Origin: Brachybacterium fresconis | GTDB taxonomy: Bacteria > Actinomycetota > Actinomycetes > Actinomycetales > Dermabacteraceae | Direction: 5' to 3' | DNA: 64,000 bases | NCBI RefSeq assembly: GCF_017876515.1 | Contig: NZ_JAGIOC010000001.1 | Coordinates: forward strand, 434,001-498,000 | Shown here: positions 16,418 to 25,575 of the stretch, piece after piece | Numbering within the stretch: position 1 is the first letter of the stretch | Layout of the letters: each line of letters begins with the position of its first letter | The notes under the pieces: generated by a model | Databases searched by the model: none | Told to the model about the DNA's origin: nothing | What the model saw: the letters and a program-made list of their open reading frames with translations, nothing else | Position numbers and translations under genes: made by a program

Positions 16418-17284
16418 TCACCCGGCGCGGCGAGCGAGCTCGGCCCGGGCGGCCGCGAGCATCCGGGGAACCGGGGCGGAGGGGACGGACAGCATCGAGC
16501 GGATCTGCTGGCCGGCCTGGTGGGCGAGCATCTCGAGCCCGTCGGCGACGTTGCCGCCGCGGTCGGCGATGACGGCGGCCAGCGGGGCCGGCCACGGGTC
16601 GTAGAGCACGTCCAGGAACTGGGTGGGGACCGTCCGGTCCGCTCCCCGCACCCAGACCTCGGCCACCGCGTCGGCGCCGTCCACGGCCAGTGCGCTGATC
16701 AGGACGTCGGCCGCCAGCAGCTCGTGGCTGGAGTCCCAGGGCACCCGGGAGGTGCGCACCCCGGCTCGGATCGCGAGCTCCTCCAGTGCCACGAGCTTGT
16801 GGGGGCTGCGGGCCGAGAGCAGGATCTGCTCGGCTCCGAGCTCGACCAGGGCGGCGACGGCGCTGGTGGCGGTCGCTCCGGAGCCGAGGACGGCGCCGGT
16901 GGTGGCGGCGCGGGTGCCGTGATCGGCCAGGGCGGCCACGATCCCGTGGACGTCGTGGTTCTCGGCGCGCCAGCGGCCGTCGGACCGACGGATCAGGGTG
17001 TTGGCGATCCCCAGGTCCCGGGACGTCGTATCCGTCTCGGCGGCCAGGGCGAAGGCCTCCGGCTTGCCGGGCATGGTCACGCTCAGCCCCGCCAGGTCGC
17101 GCCCCGGCCCCGTCGTCAGGAAGGCGGCGAGCTCGCCGGCGGGCACGTCGTAGCGGTCGTAGCTCGCATGCTCGATGCCGAGCTCGGCATAGGCGGTGCG
17201 ATGCAGCACGGGCGAGAGCGAGTGGGCCACGGGCGAGCCGACGACCGCGAATCGGTCCGGGGACAGGACCGGGTGCACGGGCAT
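16418..17284 (-). CDS. aroE: Shikimate dehydrogenase
   Basis: 288 residues. Reduces 3-dehydroshikimate with NADPH in aromatic amino-acid synthesis. Substrate motif VGSPVAHSLSPVLHRTAY near the N-terminus, GLSVTMPGKPEA with the catalytic Lys, IANTLIRR, the nucleotide motif VLGSGATATSAVAALVELGA and NVADGLEMLAHQAGQQ. The start is the ATG at 17284, two bases after the mltG stop; a longer reading upstream lies inside mltG and is rejected. The mltG-aroE pair after ruvX is the standard actinobacterial order. Confidence 0.94.
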   Translation of the reverse strand: MPVHPVLSPDRFAVVGSPVAHSLSPVLHRTAYAELGIEHASYDRYDVPAGELAAFLTTGPGRDLAGLSVTMPGKPEAFALAAETDTTSRDLGIANTLIRRSDGRWRAENHDVHGIVAALADHGTRAATTGAVLGSGATATSAVAALVELGAEQILLSARSPHKLVALEELAIRAGVRTSRVPWDSSHELLAADVLISALAVDGADAVAEVWVRGADRTVPTQFLDVLYDPWPAPLAAVIADRGGNVADGLEMLAHQAGQQIRSMLSVPSAPVPRMLAAARAELARRAG

Positions 17285-17286
17285 GC

Positions 17287-18453
17287 TCAGCCCTTCTCCT
17301 GCGCCCAAGCCTGCCATTCCGCGACGTTCTGCTCGTGCTCCGCCCAGGTGGAGGCGAACTTCGTCTCGCCGGTATCGGTGTTGACGGTGACGAAGTAGAG
17401 CCAGCCTCCCTTCGGCGGGTCGAGGGTCGCGTCCAGGGTGGCACCGCCCGGAGAGGCGATCGGGCCCGGCGGCAGTCCCGTGTTGAGGTAGGTGTTGTAC
17501 GGGCTCTTCGTGTGCCGCTCCTCGTCGGTGGTCCCGACGCTGGCCTCCTTGCCGGTGATGTAGTGGATCGTCGAGTCGAACTGCAGCGGCATCGGGGTGC
17601 CGTCGGCCGCCCCGGCCCCCTCGAGCCGGTTGTGGATGGTGCGGATGACCTTGCCGTAGTCCTCGCTCTCGCGGACCTCCAGCTCGGCCAGGGACGCGAT
17701 GGTGAGCGTCTGGTGCCACTGGTCCTCGGGGATGCCCCGGTCGGTCAGCTGCTTCTCCATCCGGTCCCACATCATCTGGATGACCTCCTCGGCGGTGGCC
17801 CCTTCGGGGATGTCGTAGCGACCGGGCCAGAGATAGCCCTCGAGGCTCTTCGCGGAGTTCTTCGGGATGCCGTAGGACGTGTAGTCCTTCGCCGCCTCCT
17901 CGAAGTCCTCGACGGGGATCCCGCTGGCCTCGGACAGCAGCGGCCAGATCTGGGTCAGGCGAAGTCCCTCGGGGATGATCACCCGGTGACCGGCGAGGTT
18001 CGAGGGGTCCATCAGGGCCTCGAGCGCGTCGGCGGAGGCCATCTTCTTCTGCAGCCGGTACACGCCGGGCTCGATGCCGGAGGCGTCCGGCGTGCTGGCG
18101 AAGACGGTCACGAACGGCCCGGTCGACTTGATGACGCCCTCGTCGACCAGGGTGGACGCGATCTCGGTCCCGGTATCGCCCGAGGCGACCTCCACGGTGG
18201 CCTCTCCCGTGCCGGGGCCCGGGTAGTCCGTGGCCTCCTGCTCGACGCTGACGTTGGAGGTCAGCCAGCGGTACCCCTGGAACCCGCCGTAGCCGAGTCC
18301 GAGGACCACGGCGACGACCAGCACGAAGGGGAGCATGGTGCGCAGGAGGCCGTTGCGCCTGCGGGGCGCTCGACGACGACCGCGGTGCTTCGAGGAACCC
18401 GCGGACTGGTCGTCCGCCAGTTCGTCGAAGGACAGTTCATCGTCGTCGCTCAT
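17287..18453 (-). CDS. mltG: Endolytic murein transglycosylase MltG
   Basis: 388 residues, single-pass membrane protein. A cytoplasmic N-terminus rich in Asp/Arg (residues 1-35) is followed by a membrane helix (MLPFVLVVAVVLGLGYGG), a LysM-like region (ASGDTGTEIASTLVDEGVIK) and the YceG catalytic domain with the segment IASLAELEVRESEDYGKV holding the expected glutamate and NTYLNTGLPPGPIASPG. It cuts nascent glycan strands and may end their elongation. Its ATG overlaps the ruvX stop by 4 bp. Confidence 0.95.
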   Translation of the reverse strand: MSDDDELSFDELADDQSAGSSKHRGRRRAPRRRNGLLRTMLPFVLVVAVVLGLGYGGFQGYRWLTSNVSVEQEATDYPGPGTGEATVEVASGDTGTEIASTLVDEGVIKSTGPFVTVFASTPDASGIEPGVYRLQKKMASADALEALMDPSNLAGHRVIIPEGLRLTQIWPLLSEASGIPVEDFEEAAKDYTSYGIPKNSAKSLEGYLWPGRYDIPEGATAEEVIQMMWDRMEKQLTDRGIPEDQWHQTLTIASLAELEVRESEDYGKVIRTIHNRLEGAGAADGTPMPLQFDSTIHYITGKEASVGTTDEERHTKSPYNTYLNTGLPPGPIASPGGATLDATLDPPKGGWLYFVTVNTDTGETKFASTWAEHEQNVAEWQAWAQEKG

Positions 18454-18989
18454 CCGGCGCTCTCCTCATCGTTCGCGACGGTCGGCCCGGGGGCGGGATC
18501 GACCGGCTCCCCGGCGCGCGCCCCGGTCGCCCGCTCGATGTCCAGCGCCTGCTGGAGGATCATGACGGCGGCGACCTGGTCGACGACCTGCCGGTGCCTG
18601 CGTCCCTTGCGGCCCGAGGAATGCAGGGCGCGATGCGCGGACACGGTGGTCAACCGCTCGTCGAGCAGTCGGACCTCGATGTCCTCGCCGGCCCGGACCA
18701 GCATCGCGGCGAGCTCGGCGCAGAAGTCCCGCGCCTTGGCGGCCGCCGCGCCCTCGGACCCGTTCAGGGAGCGCGGGAGCCCCACCATGATGGCACGCGC
18801 CTCCGCCTCGATCGCCTCGGCGAGGACACGGCGCGTCGCGGTCTCCCGCTCGAGGGTCTCGACCGGGGTGGCGATCATCCCGTCGAGGTCGCTGCGGGCG
18901 AGCCCCACGCGGACATCTCCGACGTCGACGCCGAGCCGGACCCCGCGCGGCAGGCCGGCGGCGTCCTGGGTGCCGTCGGCTCCGCTCAT
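18450..18989 (-). CDS. ruvX: Holliday junction resolvase-like protein RuvX/YqgF
   Basis: 179 residues with RNase H-like fold: LGVDVGDVRVGLARSD with the first acidic residue, MVGLPRSLNGSEG, and LLDERLTTVSAHRAL with the later Asp-Glu pair. Bacterial YqgF takes part in 16S rRNA 5'-end processing or resolves Holliday junctions. A C-terminal extension of about 25 residues (ARAGEPVDPAPGPT...) is non-conserved. It is coupled to alaS upstream and mltG downstream through 4-bp overlaps. Confidence 0.93.
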   Translation of the reverse strand: MSGADGTQDAAGLPRGVRLGVDVGDVRVGLARSDLDGMIATPVETLERETATRRVLAEAIEAEARAIMVGLPRSLNGSEGAAAAKARDFCAELAAMLVRAGEDIEVRLLDERLTTVSAHRALHSSGRKGRRHRQVVDQVAAVMILQQALDIERATGARAGEPVDPAPGPTVANDEESAG

Positions 18990-21694
18990 GCCCGGACGGC
19001 CTCCTCGAGCGCGCCGCGCACCGCGGACAGGGCCTCGGGGATGCGTGCGGGCTCGCCGCCGCCCCCCTGCGCCAGGTCGGGCTTGCCGCCGCCGCGCCCG
19101 CCCATCGCCTCGGCGCCGGTGCGCAGCAGGGACCCGGCTGCCAGGCCCTGGTCCCGGGCGCCGGCGTTGGTGGCCACGACCAGGGCGGCCCGGCCGCCCT
19201 CGTGCCCGGTCAGCGCGAGCACGACGGGCGCGTCCTCGCCGAGACGGGTGCGCAGATCCAGGGCGAGGGTGCGCAGATCACCGGCGGCGATCCCCTCCCC
19301 CGCATCATGGGCGAGCAGGCGGATGCCGGAGACGTCGACCGTCTGCTCGGCGAGCTTGCCCGCCTCGGCCTGCAGCTGCTGGCCGCGCAGCGCGGCCAGC
19401 TGCTTCTCCATGTCCTTCATACGCTGGGTCATCGAGGCGACCCGTTCCGGCAGGTCCTCGCTCGAGCCGACCTTCAGCATCTCGGACAGCTGGGAGACCA
19501 GCGCGTGCTCCTTGGCCTGGAAGCGGTAGGCGGACAGCCCCACCAGGGCGTCCACGCGCCGCACGCCGCTGCCGATGGAGGACTCCCCCATCAGCTGGAC
19601 GCTGCCGATGGCGCCGGTGCTGTCGACGTGCGTGCCGCCGCACAGCTCGCGGGACCAGTCGCCGCCGATGGAGACCACCCGAACGATGTCGCCGTACTTC
19701 TCGCCGAACAGCGCCTGGGCGCCGAGCGCGCGGGCCTCGTCGATCGGCATCTGCTGGTCGGTCACGGCCAGCTCGTCCTGGAGCAGGGTGTTCACCCGGC
19801 CCTCGATCTGCTCGAGCGCGCTGCGCGGGACACCCTGCCCGTAGCGGAAGTCGAAGCGCATGCGGCCCGGGGAGTTCTCGGAACCGGCCTGCGTCGCGCC
19901 CTCGCCGAGCTCCTCGCGCAGGGACTGGTGGACCATGTGGGTCGCGGTGTGCGCCCGGGCGATGGCACCGCGACGGGCCTGGTCGATCGTGGCGACCGCC
20001 TCGGTGCCCTGGGCGACGGAGCCCTCGACCAGACGTCCTCGGTGCACGATCAGCCCGCGCACCGGCTTCTGGACGTCGTCGATCTCGACGATGCCGCCGC
20101 CGGCGACGGCGACGCGACCCTGGTCGGCGAGCTGGCCGCCCGCCTCGGCGTAGAACGGGGTCGCCGCCAGCACCAGCTCGACGTCGGCCGGGGCGTCCGC
20201 CGAGTTCACCAGCGCGCCGTCGACCAGCACGGACTCGACCGTGGTGGCGACGCTCGACTCGGTGTACCCGAGGAACGGCACGTCCTCGCCGCGCTGGCCG
20301 AGCAGGCGGTTGTAGATCGCGGTGTCGGTGTGACCGGTCTTCTTGGCGGCCGCATCGGCCCGGGCGCGCTCGCGCTGCTCGGACATCGCGCTGCGGAAGG
20401 CGTCCTCGTCGACCGCGAGGCCCGCCTCGGCGGCCATCTCGACGGTGAGGTCGATGGGGAAGCCGTAGGTGTCGTGCAGGCGGAAGGCGTCATCGCCGGG
20501 CAGCGAGCGACCGCCGCCGGCGCGCACATCGCCCACCAGCTGGTCGAAGATGGCCGTGCCGGACTCGAGGGTGCGGCGGAACGCCTCCTCCTCGGAGGTG
20601 ACGATGTCGTCGATGCGCGGGAAGTCCGCCTCCAGCTGCGGGTAGGACTCGACCATCGCCGTCTTCGAGACAGGCAGCAGCGCGGGCATCGCCGGCTCCG
20701 TGTAGCCGAGCAGGCGCATCGAACGCACCGCGCGACGGATCAGGCGCCGCAGCACGTAGCCGCGGCCCTCGTTGCCGGGTCGGACCCCGTCGGACACCAG
20801 CATCAGCGCGCTGCGCACGTGGTCCCCGACGATGCGCAGGCGCACGTCGTCCTCCGCGTCGGCACCGTAGATGCGGCCGGAGAGCTCCTGGGCCTTCTCG
20901 ATCACCGGGAAGACCTGGTCGATCTCGTACATGTTCGCCTTGCCCTGGAGCAGGTAGGCCACGCGCTCCACCCCGAGGCCGGTGTCGATCGACTTCTGGT
21001 CGAGCTCCCCCAGCAGCGGGTAGTCCTTGCCCTTCCCCTCCCCGCGCAGGAACTGGTCGAACACCAGGTTCCAGATCTCGATGTAGCGGTCCTCGGCATC
21101 CGGGCTGCCGGGCCATTCGGGCACGCGGCCGCTCGGGGCGTCGGGTCCGTACTCGGGACCGCGATCGACATGCCACTCACCCGTCGAGCCCGCCGGGCCC
21201 GGCTGACCGGTGTCCCAGCAGCTCTCCTCCCACGGCAGCTGCACGACCCGGGAGGGGTCGAGGCCGATCACCTCGGTGACGTGCTGGTAGGACTCCTCGT
21301 CCTGCTCCCACAGGGTGAACCAGAGGGACTCGGGGTCGAAGCCGAAGCCGCCCTCGTCCTGCGAGGTGGTCAGCAGCTCCCAGGAGAAGTCGATCGCACC
21401 GCGCTTGAAGTAGTCGCCGAAGGAGAAGTTCCCGGCCATCTGGAAGAACGTGCCGTGGCGCGTGGTGCGCCCGACGTTCTCGATGTCATTGGTGCGGATG
21501 CACTTCTGCACGCTGACCGCTCGCGCCCAGGGAGCCTTCTCCGTGCCCACGATGTAGGGGATGAAGGGGACCATGCCGGCGATCGTGAAGAGGATCGACG
21601 GATCGTTCGACACCAGGGAGGCGCTGGGGACGACCTCATGCTGCTTCTTCGCGAAGAAATCGAGCCAGCGACGATGGATCTCTGAGGTGCGCAT
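18986..21694 (-). CDS. alaS: Alanyl-tRNA synthetase
   Basis: 902 residues from the ATG at 21694 (MRTSEIHRRWLDFF, the common AlaS start); an in-frame GTG at 21721 has no ribosome-binding site. The order is the class II catalytic domain (FTIAGMVPF, RTTRHGTFFQMAGNFSFGDY, DTGLGVERVAYLLQG), tRNA-recognition domain, editing domain with HxxxH in AHTATHMVHQ and C..H in ELCGGTHVDSTG, and the C-terminal oligomerisation domain. Length and motifs are complete. It is first of the alaS-ruvX-mltG-aroE operon. Confidence 0.98.
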   Translation of the reverse strand: MRTSEIHRRWLDFFAKKQHEVVPSASLVSNDPSILFTIAGMVPFIPYIVGTEKAPWARAVSVQKCIRTNDIENVGRTTRHGTFFQMAGNFSFGDYFKRGAIDFSWELLTTSQDEGGFGFDPESLWFTLWEQDEESYQHVTEVIGLDPSRVVQLPWEESCWDTGQPGPAGSTGEWHVDRGPEYGPDAPSGRVPEWPGSPDAEDRYIEIWNLVFDQFLRGEGKGKDYPLLGELDQKSIDTGLGVERVAYLLQGKANMYEIDQVFPVIEKAQELSGRIYGADAEDDVRLRIVGDHVRSALMLVSDGVRPGNEGRGYVLRRLIRRAVRSMRLLGYTEPAMPALLPVSKTAMVESYPQLEADFPRIDDIVTSEEEAFRRTLESGTAIFDQLVGDVRAGGGRSLPGDDAFRLHDTYGFPIDLTVEMAAEAGLAVDEDAFRSAMSEQRERARADAAAKKTGHTDTAIYNRLLGQRGEDVPFLGYTESSVATTVESVLVDGALVNSADAPADVELVLAATPFYAEAGGQLADQGRVAVAGGGIVEIDDVQKPVRGLIVHRGRLVEGSVAQGTEAVATIDQARRGAIARAHTATHMVHQSLREELGEGATQAGSENSPGRMRFDFRYGQGVPRSALEQIEGRVNTLLQDELAVTDQQMPIDEARALGAQALFGEKYGDIVRVVSIGGDWSRELCGGTHVDSTGAIGSVQLMGESSIGSGVRRVDALVGLSAYRFQAKEHALVSQLSEMLKVGSSEDLPERVASMTQRMKDMEKQLAALRGQQLQAEAGKLAEQTVDVSGIRLLAHDAGEGIAAGDLRTLALDLRTRLGEDAPVVLALTGHEGGRAALVVATNAGARDQGLAAGSLLRTGAEAMGGRGGGKPDLAQGGGGEPARIPEALSAVRGALEEAVRA

Positions 21695-21763
21695 GGTCTG
21701 GGAAGGTCCTTCCTGGGACACCGGAGGCGGGCGCTCAGCGGCGCCGCAGGGGCAGTGCGGACA

Positions 21764-21809
21764 CGAAGGCCCCGGTCAGGGTACCGGAGTACACCCGCCG
21801 GGGCCTTCG
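21764..21809. terminator. Hairpin between rpsD and alaS
   Basis: A perfect 12-bp stem (CGAAGGCCCCGG and complement) with a 22-nt loop, directly after the rpsD stop on the minus strand. No T-run. Confidence 0.65.
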
Positions 21810-21825
21810 CCGCGGTGAGAAGAGG

Positions 21826-22452
21826 TCAGCGCGCGTAGTACTCGACGACCATCTGGACGTCGCAGGTCACGGGGACCTCGGCGCGCTTGGGGCGCGCGAC
21901 GAGCTGGGCCTTGAGCTCGTCGAGCTCGACCGACAGGTACGACGGGGTCGAGGCGAAGACGTCCGAGTTGCCACCCTCGGCGGCGACCTGGAAGGGCTCC
22001 ATGGCCTGGCTCTTGGGCTTGATCTGGATGGTCTGGCCCGGCGTCACGCGGTAGGACGGACGGTCCACGACCTTGCCGTCGACCAGCACGTGGCGGTGCC
22101 CGACGGCCTGGCGGGCCTGCAGGGTGGTGCGGGCGAAGCCGGAACGCAGCACGAGGGCGTCCAGGCGCATCTCGAGCAGCTCGACCATGCTCTCGCCGGT
22201 CAGACCCGGCTCCTTCTTGGCGTCCAGGTAGGCGCCGTGCATCTGCTTCTCGCGCAGGCCGTACTGAGCGCGCAGACGCTGCTTCTCCTTCAGGCGCACC
22301 GCGTAGTCGGACTCGGTCCGACGGCGGGCGCGGCCGTGCTCACCCGGGGGGTACGGGCGCTTCTCGAAGTACTTGATCGACTTCGGGGTCAGCGGGAGCC
22401 CGAGGGCTCGGGACAGTCGCGCCTGACGGCGCGCACGGGTGACGTTGGTCAC
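21826..22452 (-). CDS. rpsD: 30S ribosomal protein S4
   Basis: 208 residues from the GTG at 22452. Primary 16S rRNA-binding protein and assembly initiator. The S4 RNA-binding core is clear (MRLDALVLRSGFARTTLQAR, VGHRHVLVDGKVVDRPSYRV, PGQTIQIKPKSQ). No zinc-type Cys residues remain in the N-terminal domain, which is common. The gene stands alone instead of in the rpoA cluster, as in many Micrococcales. A perfect palindrome covers the ribosome-binding site. Confidence 0.98.
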   Translation of the reverse strand: MTNVTRARRQARLSRALGLPLTPKSIKYFEKRPYPPGEHGRARRRTESDYAVRLKEKQRLRAQYGLREKQMHGAYLDAKKEPGLTGESMVELLEMRLDALVLRSGFARTTLQARQAVGHRHVLVDGKVVDRPSYRVTPGQTIQIKPKSQAMEPFQVAAEGGNSDVFASTPSYLSVELDELKAQLVARPKRAEVPVTCDVQMVVEYYAR

Positions 22453-22464
22453 GAGGTATACCTC
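22453..22464 (-). promoter_or_regulatory. Palindrome over the rpsD ribosome-binding site
   Basis: The perfect 12-bp palindrome GAGGTATACCTC touches the GTG start of rpsD and includes the GAGG ribosome-binding site. It could be a protein operator or a small translational control element; neither is proven. Confidence 0.4.
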
Positions 22465-22596
22465 TTGTTCGCGTGTGGTGAATCCAGTCGTGCAGCCGCG
22501 GATTCAGCGACCCACCCTACCGCAGGGCCCGCCCTCGCTCAACGCTCTTCGGTGCTGGTCGGGCCGATCTTCCTGTGGAGTCCCCCACATCCGGCC

Positions 22597-23970
22597 TCAG
22601 GCGTCGCCCTCGGAGCGCAGGATCTGGCGCAGCGTCTCGAGGCGGCGGCTGATCCGATCCTCGTTGCCGTGCGTGGTGGGCCGGTAGTAGTCCACGCCGA
22701 CGAGCTCGTCGGGGGCGTACTGCTGGGCGACCACGCCGTGCGGGGCGTCATGGGCGTAGCGGTACTCGGTGCCGTGGCCGAGCTTCTTCGCTCCGGCGTA
22801 GTGGGCATCGCGCAGGTGGGCGGGCACCGGGCCGCCCTTGCCCTCGCGGACGTCGGCGATCGCGGCGTCCAGCGCCCGATAGGAGGCGTTGGACTTCGGG
22901 GCGGACGCGATGTGCACCACCGCCTGGGCGAGCGGGATGCGACCCTCCGGCATGCCGAGCATCTGGACCGCCTGCATCGCGGCGACCGCGACCTGCAGCG
23001 CACCGGGATCCGCCATGCCCACCTCCTCGCCCGCCGCGATCACCACGCGCCGGGCGATGAATCGCGGGTCCTCCCCCGACTCGATCATGCGTGCCAGGTA
23101 GTGCAGAGAGGCGTCGACGTCGCTGCCGCGCATCGACTTGATGAAGGCGCTGGTGACGTCGTAGTGCTGGTCACCGCCGCGGTCGTAGCGCAGGGCGGCG
23201 CGATTCACGGCCTGCGCGAGCGTCGCCGCGTCGATCTCGGGCGTCTCCTTCAGCAGCGCGGCCGCCGCCGCGGCCTCCAGCGAGGTGAGGATCTTGCGGG
23301 CGTCTCCCCCGCCGAGGCGCAGCAGGGCTTCGCGCGCGTCATCGGTGAGGGTGACGGACTCGTCCAGTCCGCGCGGATCGGCCAGCGCCCGGTCCACCAG
23401 GGCGTCGAGGTCGGCGCGTTCCAGCGATTCCAGGGTGAGCACGATCGAGCGGGACAGCAGCGGGGAGATCACCGAGAAGTACGGGTTCTCGGTGGTCGCC
23501 GCGATCAGGGTCACCCAGCGGTTCTCGACGCTGGGAAGCAGGGCGTCCTGCTGGGACTTCGAGAAGCGGTGGACCTCGTCGACGAACAGCACGGTCTCGC
23601 GGCCGACGGTGCGGAGCCGGGAGCGAGCCTGGTCGACGACCTCGCGGATGTCCTTGACCCCGGCGAGCACCGCGGAGACCTCCACGAACTCGCGGTCACC
23701 GGATTGTGCCACCACATAGGCGAGGGTCGTCTTGCCGGTGCCGGGCGGCCCCCACAGGATCACCGAGCTGGGCGCCGTGCGGGAATCGTCGGCGGCCACC
23801 AGGCGGCGCAGCGGGCTGCCGGGCTCGAGGGCCGCCTGCTGGCCGACGATCTCCTCCAGGCTGCGCGGGCGCATCCGCACCGCCAGCGGCGCACGGTGAT
23901 CGACGTTGCGATCGGACAGGGTGCGCGGGGCGGGCGCATCGCCGCCGAGCGAGAACAGGTCCTCCTCCAT
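22597..23970 (-). CDS. rarA: Replication-associated recombination protein RarA/MgsA
   Basis: 457 residues. AAA+ ATPase of the clamp-loader-like RarA/WRNIP1 family acting at stalled forks. Motifs: RMRPRSLEEIVGQ, Walker A WGPPGTGKTT, Walker B LFVDEVHRFSKSQQDALLP, sensor 1 LIAATTENPYFSV, sensor 2 LLRLGGGDARKILTSLE, and the C-terminal tetramerisation part with VARRVVIAAGEEVGMADP. Start at ATG 23970, which lies six nt behind TAGGCT. Confidence 0.96.
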   Translation of the reverse strand: MEEDLFSLGGDAPAPRTLSDRNVDHRAPLAVRMRPRSLEEIVGQQAALEPGSPLRRLVAADDSRTAPSSVILWGPPGTGKTTLAYVVAQSGDREFVEVSAVLAGVKDIREVVDQARSRLRTVGRETVLFVDEVHRFSKSQQDALLPSVENRWVTLIAATTENPYFSVISPLLSRSIVLTLESLERADLDALVDRALADPRGLDESVTLTDDAREALLRLGGGDARKILTSLEAAAAAALLKETPEIDAATLAQAVNRAALRYDRGGDQHYDVTSAFIKSMRGSDVDASLHYLARMIESGEDPRFIARRVVIAAGEEVGMADPGALQVAVAAMQAVQMLGMPEGRIPLAQAVVHIASAPKSNASYRALDAAIADVREGKGGPVPAHLRDAHYAGAKKLGHGTEYRYAHDAPHGVVAQQYAPDELVGVDYYRPTTHGNEDRISRRLETLRQILRSEGDA

Positions 23971-23976
23971 CCCCTC

Positions 23977-23982
23977 AGCCTA
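23977..23982 (-). promoter_or_regulatory. -10 box of rarA (leaderless)
   Basis: Minus-strand TAGGCT followed by GAGGGG and the ATG at 23970. Confidence 0.6.
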
Positions 23983-24028
23983 AGCCGGAGCGGGGACGGA
24001 CCGGCGCGCGGTCCTCATGGGAAGGGCC

Positions 24029-25135
24029 TCACCGGAAGGGACCCACCTCGCGGGCCAGCCGTCCCGGCCACGAGGGACCCTCGAAGATCATCGCGGTGTA
24101 CCCCTGGACGAGATCCGCCCCGGCCGCGAGGCGCTCGCGCACATCCTGCGCCGTGGTGACCCCGCCGCAGCTGATGATCGCGGCGCCGGCCGGCAGGTCG
24201 CGGCGCAGCAGCCGCAGCACCTCCAGCGAGCGCTCGGCGAGCACCGGGCCCGACAGACCACCGGCGCCGATGGTCTCCAGGCGGGAGCGCGCCGTGGTCA
24301 GCGAGTCGGGCCGCGCGATGGTGGTGTTGGTGGCGATCACCCCGGACAGCCCCACCTCGGCGACCAGGCCGGCGACGGCGCGGATGTCGTCGTCGTGGAG
24401 GTCGGGGGCGATCTTGACCAGCACCGGCAGCTCACGACGGAGCCGCCGGCGGGCCTGTCCCACCTCGTCCATGACCGCTTCCAGGATCGGGCGGAGCATG
24501 TCGACGCTCTGCAGGTCCCGCAGGCCCGGGGTGTTGGGGCTGGAGACGTTCAGGGCGAGGTAGGTGGCGTACGGCGCGAGCAGGCGGGCGGAGAAGCGAT
24601 AGTCCTCGGCGGCGTCCTCGAGGGCCGTCACCTTGGACTTGCCGATGTTCACCCCGATCACGGCGCGCTGGCCGCGCTCCGTGCGCCGCGCCGCGGCGAG
24701 GGACTTCGCCAGGGCCTGGGCGCCGTGGTTGTTGAAGCCCATGCGGTTGATCAGCGACCGGTCCGGGATCAGTCGGAAGGAGCGCGGTCGGGGGTTGCCG
24801 GGCTGCGGCTTGGCGGTCACGGTGCCCACCTCGACGTGGCCGAAGCCGAGGTCGAGCAGGGCCAGCGGCACCTCGCCGTCCTTGTCGAAGCCGGCCGCGA
24901 GACCCAGGGGGCTGCGATGCTCGCCGCCGAGCACTGCGCGCGTCGGGCGTCGATCGTGCATGGGGTCCGGGGTGGCGAAGGCGGCTCGCAACAGGCGCGG
25001 GCCCCCGGGCAGCGCATGCGCCCAGCGCAGGCAGCCGACGGTCAACCGGTGCGCCTGCTCGGCGTCGAGCCGGCTGAGGACGTGCCGGAACAGCAGGGCG
25101 TACGGGCCGCGTCGAGCGGTGTCGTTCGTGGTCAC
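24029..25135 (-). CDS. pyrD: Dihydroorotate dehydrogenase (quinone), class 2
   Basis: 368 residues. Oxidises dihydroorotate to orotate in pyrimidine synthesis, passing electrons to membrane quinone. The class 2 N-terminal helix pair (ALLFRHVLSRLDAEQAHRL) that binds quinone and membrane is present; FMN/substrate motifs include GLAAGFDKDGEVP, GTVTAKPQPGNPRPR, RMGFNNHGA, LNVSSPNTPGLRDLQ with the catalytic Ser, and IISCGGVTTAQD. The GTG at 25135 is chosen because TACGGT ends 6 nt before it; the long upstream extension belongs to another gene. Confidence 0.95.
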   Translation of the reverse strand: MTTNDTARRGPYALLFRHVLSRLDAEQAHRLTVGCLRWAHALPGGPRLLRAAFATPDPMHDRRPTRAVLGGEHRSPLGLAAGFDKDGEVPLALLDLGFGHVEVGTVTAKPQPGNPRPRSFRLIPDRSLINRMGFNNHGAQALAKSLAAARRTERGQRAVIGVNIGKSKVTALEDAAEDYRFSARLLAPYATYLALNVSSPNTPGLRDLQSVDMLRPILEAVMDEVGQARRRLRRELPVLVKIAPDLHDDDIRAVAGLVAEVGLSGVIATNTTIARPDSLTTARSRLETIGAGGLSGPVLAERSLEVLRLLRRDLPAGAAIISCGGVTTAQDVRERLAAGADLVQGYTAMIFEGPSWPGRLAREVGPFR

Positions 25136-25141
25136 GTCATC

Positions 25142-25147
25142 ACCGTA
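25142..25147 (-). promoter_or_regulatory. -10 box of pyrD (leaderless)
   Basis: Minus-strand TACGGT in the 17-bp gap between the upstream membrane protein gene and pyrD, six nt before the GTG start. Confidence 0.5.
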
Positions 25148-25152
25148 CGCGG

Positions 25153-25575
25153 TCAGCGGGGCTCGTCCGGGGTCGTCGGGCCCCGGCGCCGTCCGATGAG
25201 GATGTAGGCGAGAGCCACGATCGGAAGCAGCAGCGGCACGTAGCCGTAGCCTCGTCCGAATCCGGACCACACGGAATCGTCGGCGAACAGCGCGGAGTCG
25301 AACACGCTGAGCATCCCCACCACCAGCACGCCGACCAGCTCGATCGTGCACAGCGCGAGGGCCAGCGGCGAGCGGCGGCCGCGGCGCACCAGCACCACCG
25401 TCACCGCGATGTAGGTCAGCGCCGCCAGCAGGGAGAGCACGTACGCCACGGGGGCGGCGGAGAGGTCCCGCAGGATCTGCACCAGGCTGCGGGCGGTGGC
25501 CGACAGCGCGAAGATCCCGTAGACGATGATCAGCACCGCCTCGAATCCGCGTGTGCGCTGTGCGGTCGCGGTCAT
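25153..25575 (-). CDS. Integral membrane protein, four helices, function unknown
   Basis: 140 residues with four predicted membrane helices (AVLIIVYGIFALSATARSL, VAYVLSLLAALTYIAVTVVL, LALALCTIELVGVLVVGML, YVPLLLPIVALAYILIG). A conserved-looking motif DDSVWSGFGRGYGYVP precedes the last helix and is shared, as I recall, by many actinobacterial proteins of unknown function. The ATG at 25575 overlaps the stop of the next upstream gene by 4 bp. Positioned 17 bp before pyrD. Confidence 0.85.
   Translation of the reverse strand: MTATAQRTRGFEAVLIIVYGIFALSATARSLVQILRDLSAAPVAYVLSLLAALTYIAVTVVLVRRGRRSPLALALCTIELVGVLVVGMLSVFDSALFADDSVWSGFGRGYGYVPLLLPIVALAYILIGRRRGPTTPDEPR

Noticed and set aside
16786-20448. 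Very long plus-strand reading opposite aroE, mltG, ruvX and alaS
   Set aside because: It is antisense to four well-identified genes; its Arg/Gly/Pro-rich composition is the usual shadow in high-GC DNA. The same applies to long shadows at 370-2802, 5938-8601, 19202-21685, 27177-30788, 32811-35360, 45083-48445 and 59161-61995.
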